From: Azolla caroliniana
Lineage: Eukaryota > Polypodiophyta
Direction: 5' to 3'
Length of the DNA stretch: 64,000 nt
Assembly: GCA_043228905.1 (NCBI GenBank)
Contig: JBHGNT010000002.1
Location: forward strand, 12,648,001 to 12,712,000
Shown: one piece after another, positions 21,534-32,146 of the stretch
Layout: each line of letters begins with the position of its first letter
Numbering within the stretch: the stretch's first letter is position 1
The notes under the pieces: generated by a model
Database searches by the model: none
What the model saw: only the letters and a program-made list of their open reading frames with translations
Told to the model about the DNA's origin: nothing
Program-made: the position numbers and the translations under genes

Positions 21534-21983
21534 TATTGAGAGATCAACCTCAACTTAGTGTAGTATAACGCTTAGAAGGCGTTATTGAGTCAACCATTTA
21601 ACTTTCGTAGTTACCTAGATAAAATCTAGTTAGGAGTGTTGACTATAACGCCTTAAATAGGACCTTGTACTTAAGTGGGATATTCTAGATCCTCCACTCC
21701 GAAGTACATTTAATATAGGACTTACACCTTAGTACTTATATTCTACTCACACATGTGCACCTTTGCACATGAGATGTATATATACGTTATTGTGGGTATT
21801 TTTGTATTTGATGATAATGATGCTAATTTAATATAGAGTTAATCATCTCCCATCTTGTGTTGTTCATAAGTGTATCTTCCTCTCTGTCTTCCTCTCACAA
21901 ACATATCACATAATCTTCCACACTTAACTTAATCACATAATTAGGTACTAATTAACCCTTGCGTAATTACCTAATTCTTGACA
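21534..21983 (+). repeat. 3' LTR of copia C
   Basis: 450 bp, collinear with 18183-18584 but with extra sequence near the end (CTTAATCACATAATTAGG). It shares CACATGTGCACC and GATGTATATATAC with the 5' copy. Confidence 0.9.
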
Positions 21984-22020
21984 GCTTTTAAGTTTCTTAA
22001 TATGAATTTCTTTTTAGTAT

Positions 22021-22521
22021 CTCTCTCTCTCTCTCTCTCTCTAAACTTTGTACATATTTCTTTCTCTCTGTCTCTCTTTCTCCTTCTCTCACATTTGTAT
22101 TGTTTAACTCTCACTCTCACATACACCCACCGATTGTATACCGCTCACACCCCTTGTATCAACTTCACGGTCTAGAACCACTCCCCATGTTTTCTAAGTA
22201 TGCCAGTCCCTACCTCCCCTATTTCTAATTAAGCTTTTAGGTATATTTGGATAGATTGAGGTTTATGTTTTAATCTTATCATCGCTTTTATGTTTAGTTT
22301 TAATATTAGTAATTAACCCCCTTCCCCTATTCCTAATCATGCCTCTCCCACCAAGTGTGTCAAATGATTTGGGTGCTCTGAAATTGTTCTTGCTATTTTT
22401 TCATTTCCTTCCATCTTCGTCTCACGCTTAATCATAAAACTCTTTCTCTTACCTCTACCTGTCGATGATCTACAATTCCACACTCCTTGTCCCAATCGTA
22501 TGGTCGATGAACGAAACCGTG
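22021..22521. repeat. Unclassified dispersed repeat S, copy 2
   Basis: Second copy of 16495-17015, with a shorter CT run and about 90% identity by eye. It ends near GTATGGTCGATGAACGAAACC, where minus-strand copia RT begins. Confidence 0.8.
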
Positions 22522-22881
22522 ATCCACCATGAAGGATTCGAATTTTCGGTACCATTGCTGAGGTGCCTGCTCCAACCCATATAAGCTCTTCCTAAATCGG
22601 CATATCATGTTCTCCTTACCTTTCTGGACACGAATCCTTCCATTTGGTGCATATATATCTCTTACTCCAAATTTCCATGAAGAAAGACAGTCTTGATGTC
22701 TAGCTACTCGACTTGAGGTCCATGTTGGTCACTTAGCTCAACACTATTCGGATTGACGTCATCCTCACTACCGGGGCAAATATTTCATCGAAATCAACAC
22801 CCTTCTTCTGTTGAAAACCTTTCACGACAAATCGTGCTTTGTACCTATGTGGATTCCCGCCATCTCCCGGTTTCAACTTGT
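22522..22881 (-). pseudogene. copia E reverse transcriptase fragment
   Basis: The minus strand encodes KLKPGDGGNPHRYKARFVVK and GVDFDEIFAPVVRM, then the EVEQLD and LHG region with stops and a degraded SLYG-like block. Its N-terminal continuation is at 23850-24117, on the other side of the solo LTR. Confidence 0.85.
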
Positions 22882-23844
22882 TGACAGGAACTACACGCTC
22901 CCTTTGAACAACGCTCGGCCACAACCGAGCCTAGAGTAAAACACAGAAAACAGGGAATGAAACACAACACGATAGAGAGAAGAGTACACAAGATGTTTAC
23001 GTGGTAAACCCAAACTCGGGAAAAACCACGGCAGCCCACAGACCGCAAACTATCACTATGTCAGAATGTACAATAAGAAAGCACTGAGGCCACGACCTCG
23101 AGCTTGCTATCTTCGCCACAGGCAGCAGTTACAATCAGAGGCAACGACCTCTTCCTCTCTCTCACTCTCTCTGTACACAGTTGCACGCTCTAATCTTGTG
23201 CCAACAAGAATGACAACAACTCTCTCGCACTGTTTATACAAAGAGTTTGCCCTAAGTCATATTTATACTAATATGGCTTTTCGGCTATTTACAAATATAA
23301 CCACGATGGACTCTCAGAAACATATTTACGAATATGTCTCTTCATCCGGTGAGCACTCCTCACCGGGCCTGCATCATCTGGCGCTTGTCGGATACTCGTT
23401 ATCCGGTTCTCACCGGGTCTGCATCATCCGGCTCTCCGTAGCCGGGTACTCGTCATCCGGTTCTCACCGGGTCTGCAACATCCGGCTCTCCGTAGCCGGG
23501 TATTCGTCATCCGGTTCTCACCGGGTCTGCAACATCCGGCTCTCCGTAGTCGGGTAATCGTCATCCGGTTCTCACCGGGTCTGCAACATCCGGCTCTCCG
23601 TAGCTGGGTACTCGTCATCCGGTTCTCACCGGGTCTGCAACATCCGGCTCTCTGTAGCCGGGTACTCGTCATCCGGTTCTCACCGGGTCTGCAACATTCG
23701 GCTCTCCGTAGCCGGGTACTCGTCATCCGGTTCTCACCGGGTCTTCCGTAGCTGGGTATTCCTCATCCGGTTTCGGCCTCGGCCGAGTTTGCTCATCATT
23801 ACTGTTCTTCTGACGTCCCATCCGGAGGGACCTGTTTCCTAACA
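22882..23844 (-). mobile_element. Solo LTR with intact target duplication
   Basis: 963 bp on the minus strand, TGTTAGGAAACAGG to CCTGTCA. It is flanked by perfect direct repeats CTTGT (22877-22881 and 23845-23849) and inserted in the KWVYK|LK codons of copia E RT. It is related to family A/B LTRs (complement of CGAAGATAGCAAGCTCGAGGTC, TTTCCCGAG, GGTTTACCACGTAAACATC). No internal domain remains, so it arose by LTR-LTR recombination. Confidence 0.92.
23399..23762. repeat. 54-bp tandem repeat inside the solo LTR
   Basis: Six full units at 23399, 23453, 23507, 23561, 23615 and 23669, plus a shortened seventh. Each has TCATCCGGTTCTCACCGGGT, CTGCAACATCCGGCTCTC and CGTAGCCGGGTA. Because 54 is 18 codons, a 100-codon minus-strand frame runs through as an 18-residue periodic Arg-rich peptide. 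It is probably not a gene. Confidence 0.95.
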
Positions 23845-23849
23845 CTTGT

Positions 23850-24117
23850 ATACCCACTTATTCCGTAGTGCCTTCTACCCTTTCGGCAAATGAGTCAATT
23901 CGTATGTGTGGTTCTCACGCAAGGAATCCATCTCCTCTTGCGTGGCACTTAAACGGTTTCGATTGTGGGTATCGTTCTTAGCTTCTTGAAAGCTTTCTAG
24001 CTCCCTCTCATTCGTTAACAATACACGTTCTTCTTCCGAAAATCTTTGAGGGGCCCTTCTCTCTCGTAGGGGATATCTTCGGCCTCCATTCAACACCTTG
24101 TATCCTAGTGTGAACTC
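23850..24117 (-). pseudogene. copia E integrase-RT linker
   Basis: The minus frame reads RRYPLRERRAPQRFSEEERV and ENHTYELTHLPKG, the linker and RT N-terminus seen in copia B at 9660-9870. Transcription direction and reading order match 22522-22881. Confidence 0.85.
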
Positions 24118-24348
24118 GTCCTAATAGTTAGGGCTTAGTATATAAGCGATAACCTAACATTGTAAACAAAGAGTGATTGATCATCTTGTACATTGAGTCT
24201 TTGAGAGAGAGAGAGAGAACATAATTAAAGAGAGCTTCCATTAAAGCTTCGTCTATGTGTCTATCATCTGTCTACATCTTCTTGCCCTCCTTCTGTGTTG
24301 TTTGTTGAGCAAGGTCCTCACATACAACTCCGCGCATATATGTTCCTC
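24118..24348 (+). repeat. 5' LTR fragment of copia F
   Basis: AT-rich with TAGTATATAAGCG (TATA-like, 24136). It ends TTCCTCA, 3 bp before the primer-binding site TGGTATCAAAGC (24352-24363). The left boundary against copia E is not exact. Confidence 0.65.
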
Positions 24349-24449
24349 AACTGGTATCAAAGCGACTTGCTACTCGGCAACAATAAACAACAGAAAAATG
24401 CTGAAAGGAAAAGGACCAAGTAAGTAAAATCTCACATTCAAAGAAGAAT

Positions 24450-25077
24450 ATGGCTTCAACATCCTGAACAGGAGTTGAAATCAGAAAATTCGATGGCAAA
24501 AACTTTGCCCTTTCGAAGGAGATGATGCAAGACTTTCTGATCATCAGAAGACAAGTTGAAGCCATTCGACACCGTGAAAAACCTACCTCAATGATAGTTG
24601 AAGAGTGGAGATCTACAGACAAAATCACACGCTCCACCATCCGAATGCATCTGGCCGAAAACGTCTACTTCAACATAGCCAAAGAGATGACAACGTTCTC
24701 ACTGTGGGAGAAACTACAAGCTGTGTACGAGAAAAAGTCCTAATCTTCAAAACTGATTTTGATCGAACAATTGTTCAACATAAAGATGAGAGAGTCGAGA
24801 ACAAGCCAATCATGCGAATTCTACACACACTGCAGAAAAGTTGGCCACAATGTTTCCCACAATGTGTTCCGTGATCCGAGCGGTATCGAGGATGACCCGA
24901 TTCGGACCACTTTCCTACAGGCAACCAAATCAATGTTTCTGACACCCGATCAGGAGAAATTCTCTCCTTAGAGGATTCAATGATCGGAGAAGTCCTCTAT
25001 AGTGCACAAGATGCACACACGTGGTTACTAGACTCCGGTGCCACGTTTCATGTGACCCCCAAAATTGAATGGTTCTT
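24450..25077 (+). pseudogene. copia F gag-protease
   Basis: The frame has IRKFDGKNFALSKEMMQDFL and an EKLQAVYEKKS block, then a stop at 24741. Much of the capsid C-terminus is deleted. A zinc-knuckle remnant (CEFYTHCRKVGHNVSH) lies near 24820. Near 25028 another frame shows WLLDSGATFHVTP with an intact DSGA protease motif. The element breaks at 25077, where chromovirus G begins. Its integrase resumes at 34177. Confidence 0.8.
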
Positions 25078-25179
25078 TCTAATGCTCTCACTCTCTCTTA
25101 GTACTTAACCTCATTCCATTCTTTCGTGACAATTTTTTCACCTTCATTGTAAACCTCTTCCCATTTTCTAAGCCTCAAC

Positions 25180-26130
25180 ATGTCAGATCTTACCAAGAGA
25201 AGAAATCAGCTCATGGAAGCCATGCATAAACATCAACTTGAGAATGACAACCTTTAGGAATCGTTACGGAAGCTTCAAGTTGGAACACTGATGGAACTCA
25301 AAGAAAAAAACAACTCTCCTCCTGCATCAACAAATGTTCTACCTATAGAGCGTGGTTCCTCATCAAGGCTTTCTCCAACTCCTCCCCATCCCACTACAAG
25401 TATGGAGCCTAAGATTAGTTTACCTGACAAGTTCGATGGCACGAGGAAGCACTTACCGAGGGTTCATAAATCAAATCAAGCTTATTATCCAACTACAGCC
25501 TCAATGGTACGCGGATGATTTTTGTCAAGTTGGTCTCATCGGGAGCCTTCTGTCAAGAGTTGCACAAGCCTTGTTTGCACCGTTGGTCGAAACGTCATCA
25601 CCACTTCTACAAAATTTTCTTGCCTTTCTGGCAGAGTTTGAGGCAACATTTGGGGATACGGACCGACGCCGAACTGCCATTACCAAACTCTATTCATTAC
25701 ATCAAGGTATGCATCCGGTATCCGTTTATGCCTCTGAATTTAGACAATCACCATGTGATGTTCAGCGGGATGGCCAAGCGCTCCACGACCATTTTTGCCG
25801 GGGCCTTTGAAGCGAGATTAAAAATTTACTACTTAACTTTCCGGAGCCTACGTCATTGTCACAAGCCATTACGCAAGAAGTTAGTTGTGACAATTGGTTG
25901 TTTGAGCTTCACCGAGAGGAACGAGCAACTTCAAGGTGGCAACCCTCTTTGAGATCTTCTCCGTGCCGAGGCCGAACGGAGGTATCGCCAAACCAACAGA
26001 CTATGTTTATATTGTGGTGCATCCACCCATGTAACTCGTTTTGTCCAATCGAGAATAATCAACGACAAATATCTACAAACAATACGACAAGACTGCCCCA
26101 ACAATCCACATTCGTGTCGCTCCCATAGTT
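25180..26130 (+). pseudogene. Chromovirus G gag
   Basis: Starts MSDLTKRRNQLMEAMHKHQL; stop near 25256; frameshift near 25450. The capsid domain is in 25352-25810 (YRGFINQIKLIIQLQPQWY; SPLLQNFLAFLAEFEATFGD), typical of plant chromovirus retrotransposon gag. A zinc knuckle CLYCGASTHVTR followed by FC one frame over lies at about 26004-26045. Further frameshifts occur near 25740 and 25900. Confidence 0.88.
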
Positions 26131-26878
26131 CGGCTACATTGACAAAAGATTTCTCCTTTTTGGAAAGCATCCATTTCAAGTCAATTTCAATTAGGTCCGG
26201 GGCAACAATGTGTTTTATGGACGAGAGGTTCGTTCATAAACACAAGTTTCCGGTTGTCTGATTGTCCAAGCCAATCCTAGTGGAAGCTATTCATGGACGC
26301 GTGCTTTCTTCGGGAGTAGACACTGAAGCCATTGTCCCACTTATCCGACAGGTTGGGGACCACTAGCTTGGGCACAAAGTCCACTTGTTGATTAGCGCAA
26401 TCACTCAATTACTTTCTTCCAAACCAGCTTGGAGGTGCAAGCAGTATCTCATGTAGTAGCAGGCGCTCACCCTCCCATTAAAGTAAGAATTAGCTCCAAA
26501 GCGGATGGTCACATCCTAGTCACAACAAGGAAAATAGTGCATAGTGCCTCTGAGTCGAGCAATCCAATGAGGGCAGCTACTGACTCACTATTGTCCAAGT
26601 ATGAAGACTTTGGGGACTTGTTTGAGAAAAAGAATGCTAATCACTTGCCTGAGCATCAACGCTACGACTGTCTGATCGATCTGCAAGAAGGTGTCAGTCC
26701 TCCCTTTGGCCCAATTTATGGGTTTTCAGAACCAGAACTCCAAGCACTCCGAACTTATCTCGACGAGAACCTTGAAAAGGGTTTTATTCAACCCTCAAAA
26801 TCACCAGTAAGAGCTCCTATTTTGTTTGTGAAAAAGAAAGATGGCTCCTTATGCCTCTGCGTTGACTATGATTTTTAG
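26131..26878 (+). pseudogene. Chromovirus G protease / RT N-terminus
   Basis: 26131-26428 corresponds to the protease region but is too decayed for a clear active site. 26429-26878 is open: [39 protein letters not shown], and [19 protein letters not shown], the N-terminal landmarks of Ty3/gypsy RT. It ends at CVDYDF and a stop. The catalytic YxDD and RNase H active site are absent. Confidence 0.88.
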
Positions 26879-26933
26879 GTAATCTTTTGACTCGGCGCTC
26901 AACACACAACAACCGATGTCTTATGTTGAGAGA

Positions 26934-27388
26934 CAAGCTCAACATCGGCCGGATCGGCTAAAGAAGCCGAGGACTGGATCGGTCCCCCCAACCAATCCGG
27001 TTAGGCCGAATGCGTAAACCGGTATGCAGACCGGTGCGTAGGTAGGGCCGGATCGGTGCGTAAACCAGGAGGCCATTAGGAAAGATATTCCATGAGGAAT
27101 ATATTTGGGAGTTAGTGTAGGAGCTCTTAATGAGCATTGAAGTACTGTCAGTACTTCGGTCAGTCCTTCTAGGACTTGTATAAAAGTGTTCATTGAACAC
27201 ACATATGTATAGAGTAGTGAGTAGAGATTGAGTACTTTTTGAATATAGTTCTTGTGTTATCTCTCTCTCACTCTCTCTCTCTCTCTGTCTCTCCCGCGTA
27301 TACTGCGTAAGCTCAAGCTCTCCATTAAACCTGAGTTTTCTTCCTTCTGTTTGGTCTTCATACTTGCTTCCGCACGTTACTTTTTACA
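26934..27388 (+). repeat. 5' LTR of copia D
   Basis: 455 bp, TGTTGAGAGACAAGC to TTTTTACA. A CTCTCTCTCT tract precedes the R/U5 part. The primer-binding site TGGTATCAGAGC is at 27389-27400. Confidence 0.95.
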
Positions 27389-27460
27389 TGGTATCAGAGC
27401 GCGAGGGTTGAGAACCTCTCTGCAGCCGACACAGCTTGACGAAGAAGAACAAGAAGAACG

Positions 27461-28240
27461 ATGGATAGAGGCATGGCGAGCTCGCTTCCAACAGAGAAGC
27501 TCGACAAAACCAACTACGCATCTTGGTCCTACAAGATGCACCAGTACCTGCTCGGGCACGGCTACTGGAGTTATGTTGAAGGAGCTAATGACACGGCACC
27601 CGAATCGACACACAGAGACTTCCCGTTGTGGGACCAATCGGCGAGCAGGGTATTATACTGCTTCGCGTCGTGTGTGGGCGAACAGTTATTGAGCTATGTT
27701 CGGGATGCAAAGACGCCGAAGGGTGCGTGGGAAAATCTGAAGAAGATTTTCGTCGCGAGCACCACAGCCAGGAAGCTTTAGCTCCGACAGGAGTTGAGCA
27801 ACCTACGACAACGCGACTTGTCGATGGCGGACTATACCTCGAAAATCAAGGATATCTGCGACTCCCTCGCCTCCATAGAGGTGAACATCGAGGAGAGTGA
27901 GGTGGTCCAGATTTGTCTCGGAGGTTTGGCATCGAAGTTCGGAGCATTCCGAACGGCTGTGTGTACCCGGGAGAATACGCCGTCCTTTTTCGACTTACAG
28001 TCAATGCTCCTGGTAGAGGAGAACCACGCGAGTGCGTCTACAAGCACGCACACTCATGGCAGAATGTTGTACACGGAGGGAGATAGGCCCCGTGGATGTG
28101 GAGGACGAGGCGAGTCGGCGCGCAACGGAGGCAACCAACGAGATCAAGGAAGAAGGCTCCGAAGTGATGCCGACAGCAACTCCGGACCCTCCGGAAATAG
28201 GGGGAGTTGAAGAGATGAGAACTGTCAAGGGAAGGCCATC
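27461..28240 (+). pseudogene. copia D gag
   Basis: Begins MDRGMASSLPTEKLDKTNYA; then WSYKMHQYLLGHGYWSYVEG. A stop at 27779-27781 splits it from a second open stretch (to 28210): DYTSKIKDICDSLASIEVN and QICLGGLASKFGAFRTAV. The latter ends in an Arg/Gly-rich tail. A frameshift near 28200 separates it from the zinc knuckle frame (28241 onward). It is of the same gag family as C and L. Confidence 0.92.
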
Positions 28241-29725
28241 GTGGAGTGCTGGTACTGTGGCAAGAAAGGCCACAAGGAAAGTGAGTGCTGGAAGAAGTGC
28301 GCCGATTCAGAGAGAACCGGTTCCACAAACGGCTCTGGACATACCGACAAGGGAAATCGGCAGCGATCACACTACGCCGAAGACTCTGGGAGAGTCGGAG
28401 AAGGGTCTGCCTTCGTGACGAGACACGAAGCAAACTCAATGAAACAGACCACCCCGAGATCGGACGAGGTGTGGTACGTAGACTTTGGCGCGTCAAACCA
28501 CATGACGAGCCATAAGGAGTGGTTCTCGTACCTTGAAAAACCGATACAACCTGGAGTAGTCGCAACTGGAGACGACACTCCGCATCCGATCGCGAATGTC
28601 GGAGAAGTTCCGCTTAGCCATGTCGGGCAGAAAGGGAAACTCATGAACGTGTTGCACGTTCCGCCAATCACGAAGAACTTGGTCTCGGTCGGACAAATCG
28701 TCGACCAAGGGATGGAGGTTCGGTTTACACACCTCGGGTGCTTCATTGAGGAAGAAGGCCGTGTGATTGCGCAAGGGCGCAGAGACGGGAGGATGTTCAT
28801 CCTCGACTCCACTGACGGCGGCACCGCAATGTTCGCGAAGGGAAGAAAAACCGAGTCGGACATTGACTTGTGGCACAAGCGGATAGGCCACGTCAACTAC
28901 CAACGGCTTCAAGATCTGCAATCGAAACATGTAGTGTTCGGATTGCCCAAATTTAGTGGCCGAAAGGCACAAATTTGTGAAGCCTGCCAGCTCGGGAAGC
29001 AACACCGACTTCCTTTCCCCAACGAGCGAAACCGGAGCTGGAACAAGCTCGACCTTATACACTCCGATGTATGGGGGCCGACACAAAAGGTTAGTCTTGG
29101 CAGGAGCCGATATTTCATCTCCTTCATCGACGACCACACGCGGCACACGTGGATCTACCTCATTGAGAGGAAGAGAGAAGTCTTCGACTGTTTCCGGGAC
29201 CTCAAAGGGTTCGTGGAAACGGAAACGGGACGAAAGATCAAGTGCCTATGGTCGGATGGCGGGAAAGAGTACTTTTCCGGTCAACTCAACGGTTATCTAC
29301 AACAAATGGGAATTCAGCGCAAATTTAGTTGTAGATACACGCCGGAGCAGAACGGCGTGGCCGAGAGGAAGAATCGGTCAGTTGTGGAAGCGGCACAGGC
29401 AATGCTGGAGGAGAAGAGCTTGCCCAAGTTCTACTGGGCCGAGGCGGTAAGGACCGCGGTATACATCCAGAACCGGATCGGAGACAAGGTGTCGGCGCAC
29501 GAGCTATATTTCGGAACGAAGCCGAACTTGCAACACTTGAGGGTGTTCGGAAGCATCGCGTATGTGCATGTACCGAAGGAGAAAAAGAGGAAGCTGGACG
29601 TAAAGGCTAAGAAATGCATCTTGGTGGGTTACTTGGACGAGCAGAAGGGTTATAAGTGCTATAACCCTCGCACCAAACAAGCGCGTGTTAGGCGTGACGT
29701 TGTGGTTGACGAGTCTGTGTCCTGA
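28241..29725 (+). CDS. copia D nucleocapsid knuckle-protease-integrase
   Basis: 494 codons without interruption, the best-preserved copia module in the window. Residues 2-18 hold a zinc knuckle CWYCGKKGHKESEC (C-x2-C-x4-H-x4-C). Protease near residue 80 reads VDFGASNHMTS, with catalytic DSG changed to DFG. Pre-integrase has HKRIGH, then CEACQLGKQ (HHCC). The integrase core has LIHSDVWGP, WSDGGKEYFS and NGVAERKNRS, so the D-D-E triad is intact. It ends at a TGA (29723) within the acidic linker, where homologues continue. Confidence 0.93.
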   Translation: MECWYCGKKGHKESECWKKCADSERTGSTNGSGHTDKGNRQRSHYAEDSGRVGEGSAFVTRHEANSMKQTTPRSDEVWYVDFGASNHMTSHKEWFSYLEKPIQPGVVATGDDTPHPIANVGEVPLSHVGQKGKLMNVLHVPPITKNLVSVGQIVDQGMEVRFTHLGCFIEEEGRVIAQGRRDGRMFILDSTDGGTAMFAKGRKTESDIDLWHKRIGHVNYQRLQDLQSKHVVFGLPKFSGRKAQICEACQLGKQHRLPFPNERNRSWNKLDLIHSDVWGPTQKVSLGRSRYFISFIDDHTRHTWIYLIERKREVFDCFRDLKGFVETETGRKIKCLWSDGGKEYFSGQLNGYLQQMGIQRKFSCRYTPEQNGVAERKNRSVVEAAQAMLEEKSLPKFYWAEAVRTAVYIQNRIGDKVSAHELYFGTKPNLQHLRVFGSIAYVHVPKEKKRKLDVKAKKCILVGYLDEQKGYKCYNPRTKQARVRRDVVVDESVS

Positions 29726-30925
29726 TACCAGCCCCCGACTCTGAACCCCGACTCCAATCCGAGTTCTGACGATGAGTTCAGCAAGGCCGAGATGCCTCCG
29801 GATGAACCTGAAATCGAGACCCGCGAAGAGAGTCCGATTTCACTCCGTTTAACTGGACCGATTAGACGACTGAGTCGGTACGATTAGTCCGATGAAGAGC
29901 CGATGAGTAGTGGAGACTCGGCCGTGCATTCCCCGCGTAGGAAGCCGAGGAGACGGCTTACGCGCAAAGAGAAAGGGAAGAAGAAGGTGTCGGATTCCGG
30001 CACGGATAGGAACGAGTCAGACCGATGTGAGTCTGATTCCGAGGGAACCGGTGATGGGTCTTTAAAGGTGAAGTCCGCGTCGACCGAGAAGGCCTCGACA
30101 TCAGCTAATGTGAGATTATGCCGATCTACCCGCCAGAAGAATCCTGTTTTGCGGTTCGGATACAACGAGTACATGGCGCATCATTATGCGTACATGACCC
30201 GTGTAGCGGAAGTGCGTGAGCTAGAGAGGTACGCAGAAGCGGCTAAAGACGCGAATTGGCGTGCCGCGATGGAGGAAGAGATGCACGCATTGGCGGAGAA
30301 CGAGACCTGGGACCTGCTTGACGCACCAAGAGGGGTAAATCCGATCAGGTGTAGGTGGGTGTACAAGGTCAAGTACAACACCGATGGCTCCGTCAACCGG
30401 TACAAGGCTCGGCTAGTGGCAAAGGGCTACGCACAGAAACACGGCATCAACTACGATGAGACGTTCGCGCCGGTCGCGAAAATGACGATCGTCCGATTTT
30501 TGCTCGTAGTAGCTGCGGTGAAGGGGTGACACTTACATCAGATGGATGTAAAGAATGCGTTCCTGCAAGGTGACCTTGAGGAACATGTGTACATGGCACA
30601 GCCCCCCGGTTTTCACTCTGGAACGAACTCCTCGGCAATATGCCGACTGAAGAAGTCCCTTTACGGACTAAAGCAAGCCCCGCGTGCCTGGAACGTGAAG
30701 ATCACGCAACAACTGCGTCTAATCGGCTTCGTCACGTCAAATTCAGACTCTTCCCTGTTCATCCGGAAAGGTCGACTAGGACCGGTTAGTATTTTACTGT
30801 ATGTTGATGACTTGGTCATCACCGGCGCCGACCTAGGTGCAATCGACCGCGTGAAGCTCCAGCTTGCGGCATCGTTCGACATGAAGGATTTGGGGACCTT
30901 CATTACTTCCTCGAGATCGAAGTGA
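29726..30925 (+). pseudogene. copia D linker and reverse transcriptase
   Basis: An acidic linker with a stop near 29885 is followed by an open frame at 29903-30529: basic/acidic linker, [19 protein letters not shown], then RT motifs [19 protein letters not shown] and [17 protein letters not shown] at 30527 replaces a Trp-like position. 30542-30925 continues MDVKNAFLQGDLEEHVYMAQ, KKSLYGLKQAPRAW and the catalytic LLYVDDLVI. A one-base deletion near 30895 shifts DLGDLHYFL out of frame. Confidence 0.92.
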
Positions 30926-31715
30926 TCCATACCCCCGAAGGCATTTTGATCAGCCAACGTCATTACGTGCTGAGTATGCTCTTCAAATTCGGGATGGCCG
31001 ATTGTAAGTCCGTCTCGACTCCTCTGGATAGAACCGTCAAGCTTCGTCCCGATACGGGAACGGTATGCGACCCGACGAGGTTCTGACAAATTGTCGGAAG
31101 CCTCATATACTTGACCATCACCCGACCCGACCTCAGTTATCCGGTCGGAGCGATCAGTCAGTTCATGGCGCGACCTACCGAGGAGCACCTTCAGTGTGCA
31201 CAACGCATACTTCGGTATGTCAACGGCACTAAGGACCGGGGACTGCTATATCGGACCGGTGCAGTTGCGCAGTTAGTCGGCTACACCGATGCTGATTGGG
31301 CTGGCAACGCCGCCGACTGCCGATCCACGTCCGGATACGCGTGTCCTTTCCGGTGAAGTCGAACTTCAGTACGTTCCGACGGATCGGCAGACTGCCGACA
31401 TCTTCACTAAGCCTCTTGGTCTGGACAAGTTGCGGCAATTCTCCGATTGGAGGTAGCCGAGTCGGTTCGGATGTTTGATTCAAATACGCTGAATAAACTG
31501 AGGCCCAAGCGGAAGAAGAGGCAGCAGGAGAAGCGTCAACACCGCAATAGCAGAAGAGCTGATAAGGGCCACATGAGCATACAAGCTGACCGGAAGGGTC
31601 GAAGCGCGCGGAGTCGAACAGGTCGTGGAGCACGAGCGAGACGTGAAGCCAGGAGGAACCGGAGTTGTGAGCCCGAAGATCCCCCGAAGAGCCTCAAGTT
31701 GAGCTTGAGGGGGAG
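30926..31715 (+). pseudogene. copia D RT end and truncated RNase H
   Basis: Reads GILISQRHYVLSMLFKFGMA, then a TGA at 31084. Next come YLTITRPDLSYPVGAISQFM, LVGYTDADWAGNAADCRSTS and SGYA. The RNase H centre (EAEY and DSQ motifs) is deleted near 31343, where the frame jumps to ADIFTKPLGLDKL (31397-31430). The polypurine tract TTGAGGGGGAG (about 31705-31715) directly precedes the 3' LTR. Confidence 0.9.
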
Positions 31716-32141
31716 TGTTGAGAGACAAGCTCAACATCGGCCGGATCGGCTGAATAGGCCGAATGCATAAACCGGTATGCAGACGGGTGCGTAGGTAGGG
31801 CCGGATCGGTGCGTAAACCGGGAGGCCGTTAGGAAAGATATTACGTGAGGAATATATTTGGGAGTTAATGTAGGAGCTCTTAATGAGCATTGAAGTACTG
31901 TCAGTACTTCGGTTAGTCCTTCTAGGACTTGTATAAAAGTGTTCATTGAACACACATATGTATAGAGTAGTGAGTAGAGATTGAGTACTTTTTGAATATA
32001 GTTCTTGTGTTATCTCTCTCTCACTCTCTCTCTGTCTCTGTCTCTCCCGCGTATACTATGTAAGCTCAAGCTCTCCATTAAACCTGAGTTTTCTTCCTTC
32101 TGTTCGGTCTTCATACTTGCTTCCGCACATTACTTTTTACA
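31716..32141 (+). repeat. 3' LTR of copia D
   Basis: 426 bp, the same ends as 26934-27388, followed by the TSD TCTTA. Confidence 0.95.
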
Positions 32142-32146
32142 TCTTA

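Larger units (their letters stand above)
18183..21983 (+). mobile_element. copia element C lacking RT and RNase H
   Basis: LTRs at 18183-18584 and 21534-21983 (TGTTGAGAGATCAA/TATTGAGAGATCAA to CTAATTCTTGACA). Flanking 5-mers CCTTT and GCTTT form a near-perfect TSD. The internal 2.95 kb carries gag, protease and integrase, then a short unidentified C-terminal region. RT and RNase H are absent although both LTRs are present. Confidence 0.9.
26934..32141 (+). mobile_element. Near full-length copia element D
   Basis: 5,208 bp. LTRs at 26934-27388 and 31716-32141 with perfect TSDs TCTTA (26929-26933 and 32142-32146). All copia domains are present in order (gag, PR, INT, RT, part of RH). It sits in the DVLSH codons at the end of the chromovirus G RNase H region. 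The LTR pair differs by an insertion of about 40 bp in the 5' copy, so the element is not recent. Confidence 0.95.

Noticed and set aside
23424-23726. 100-codon ORF of 18-residue repeats
   Set aside because: Created by a 54-bp minisatellite within a solo LTR. The repeat length is a multiple of three, so the frame stays open without selection.
23399-23762. CRISPR-like regularly spaced repeats
   Set aside because: The units are contiguous 54-bp tandem repeats with no unique spacers, in a plant LTR.
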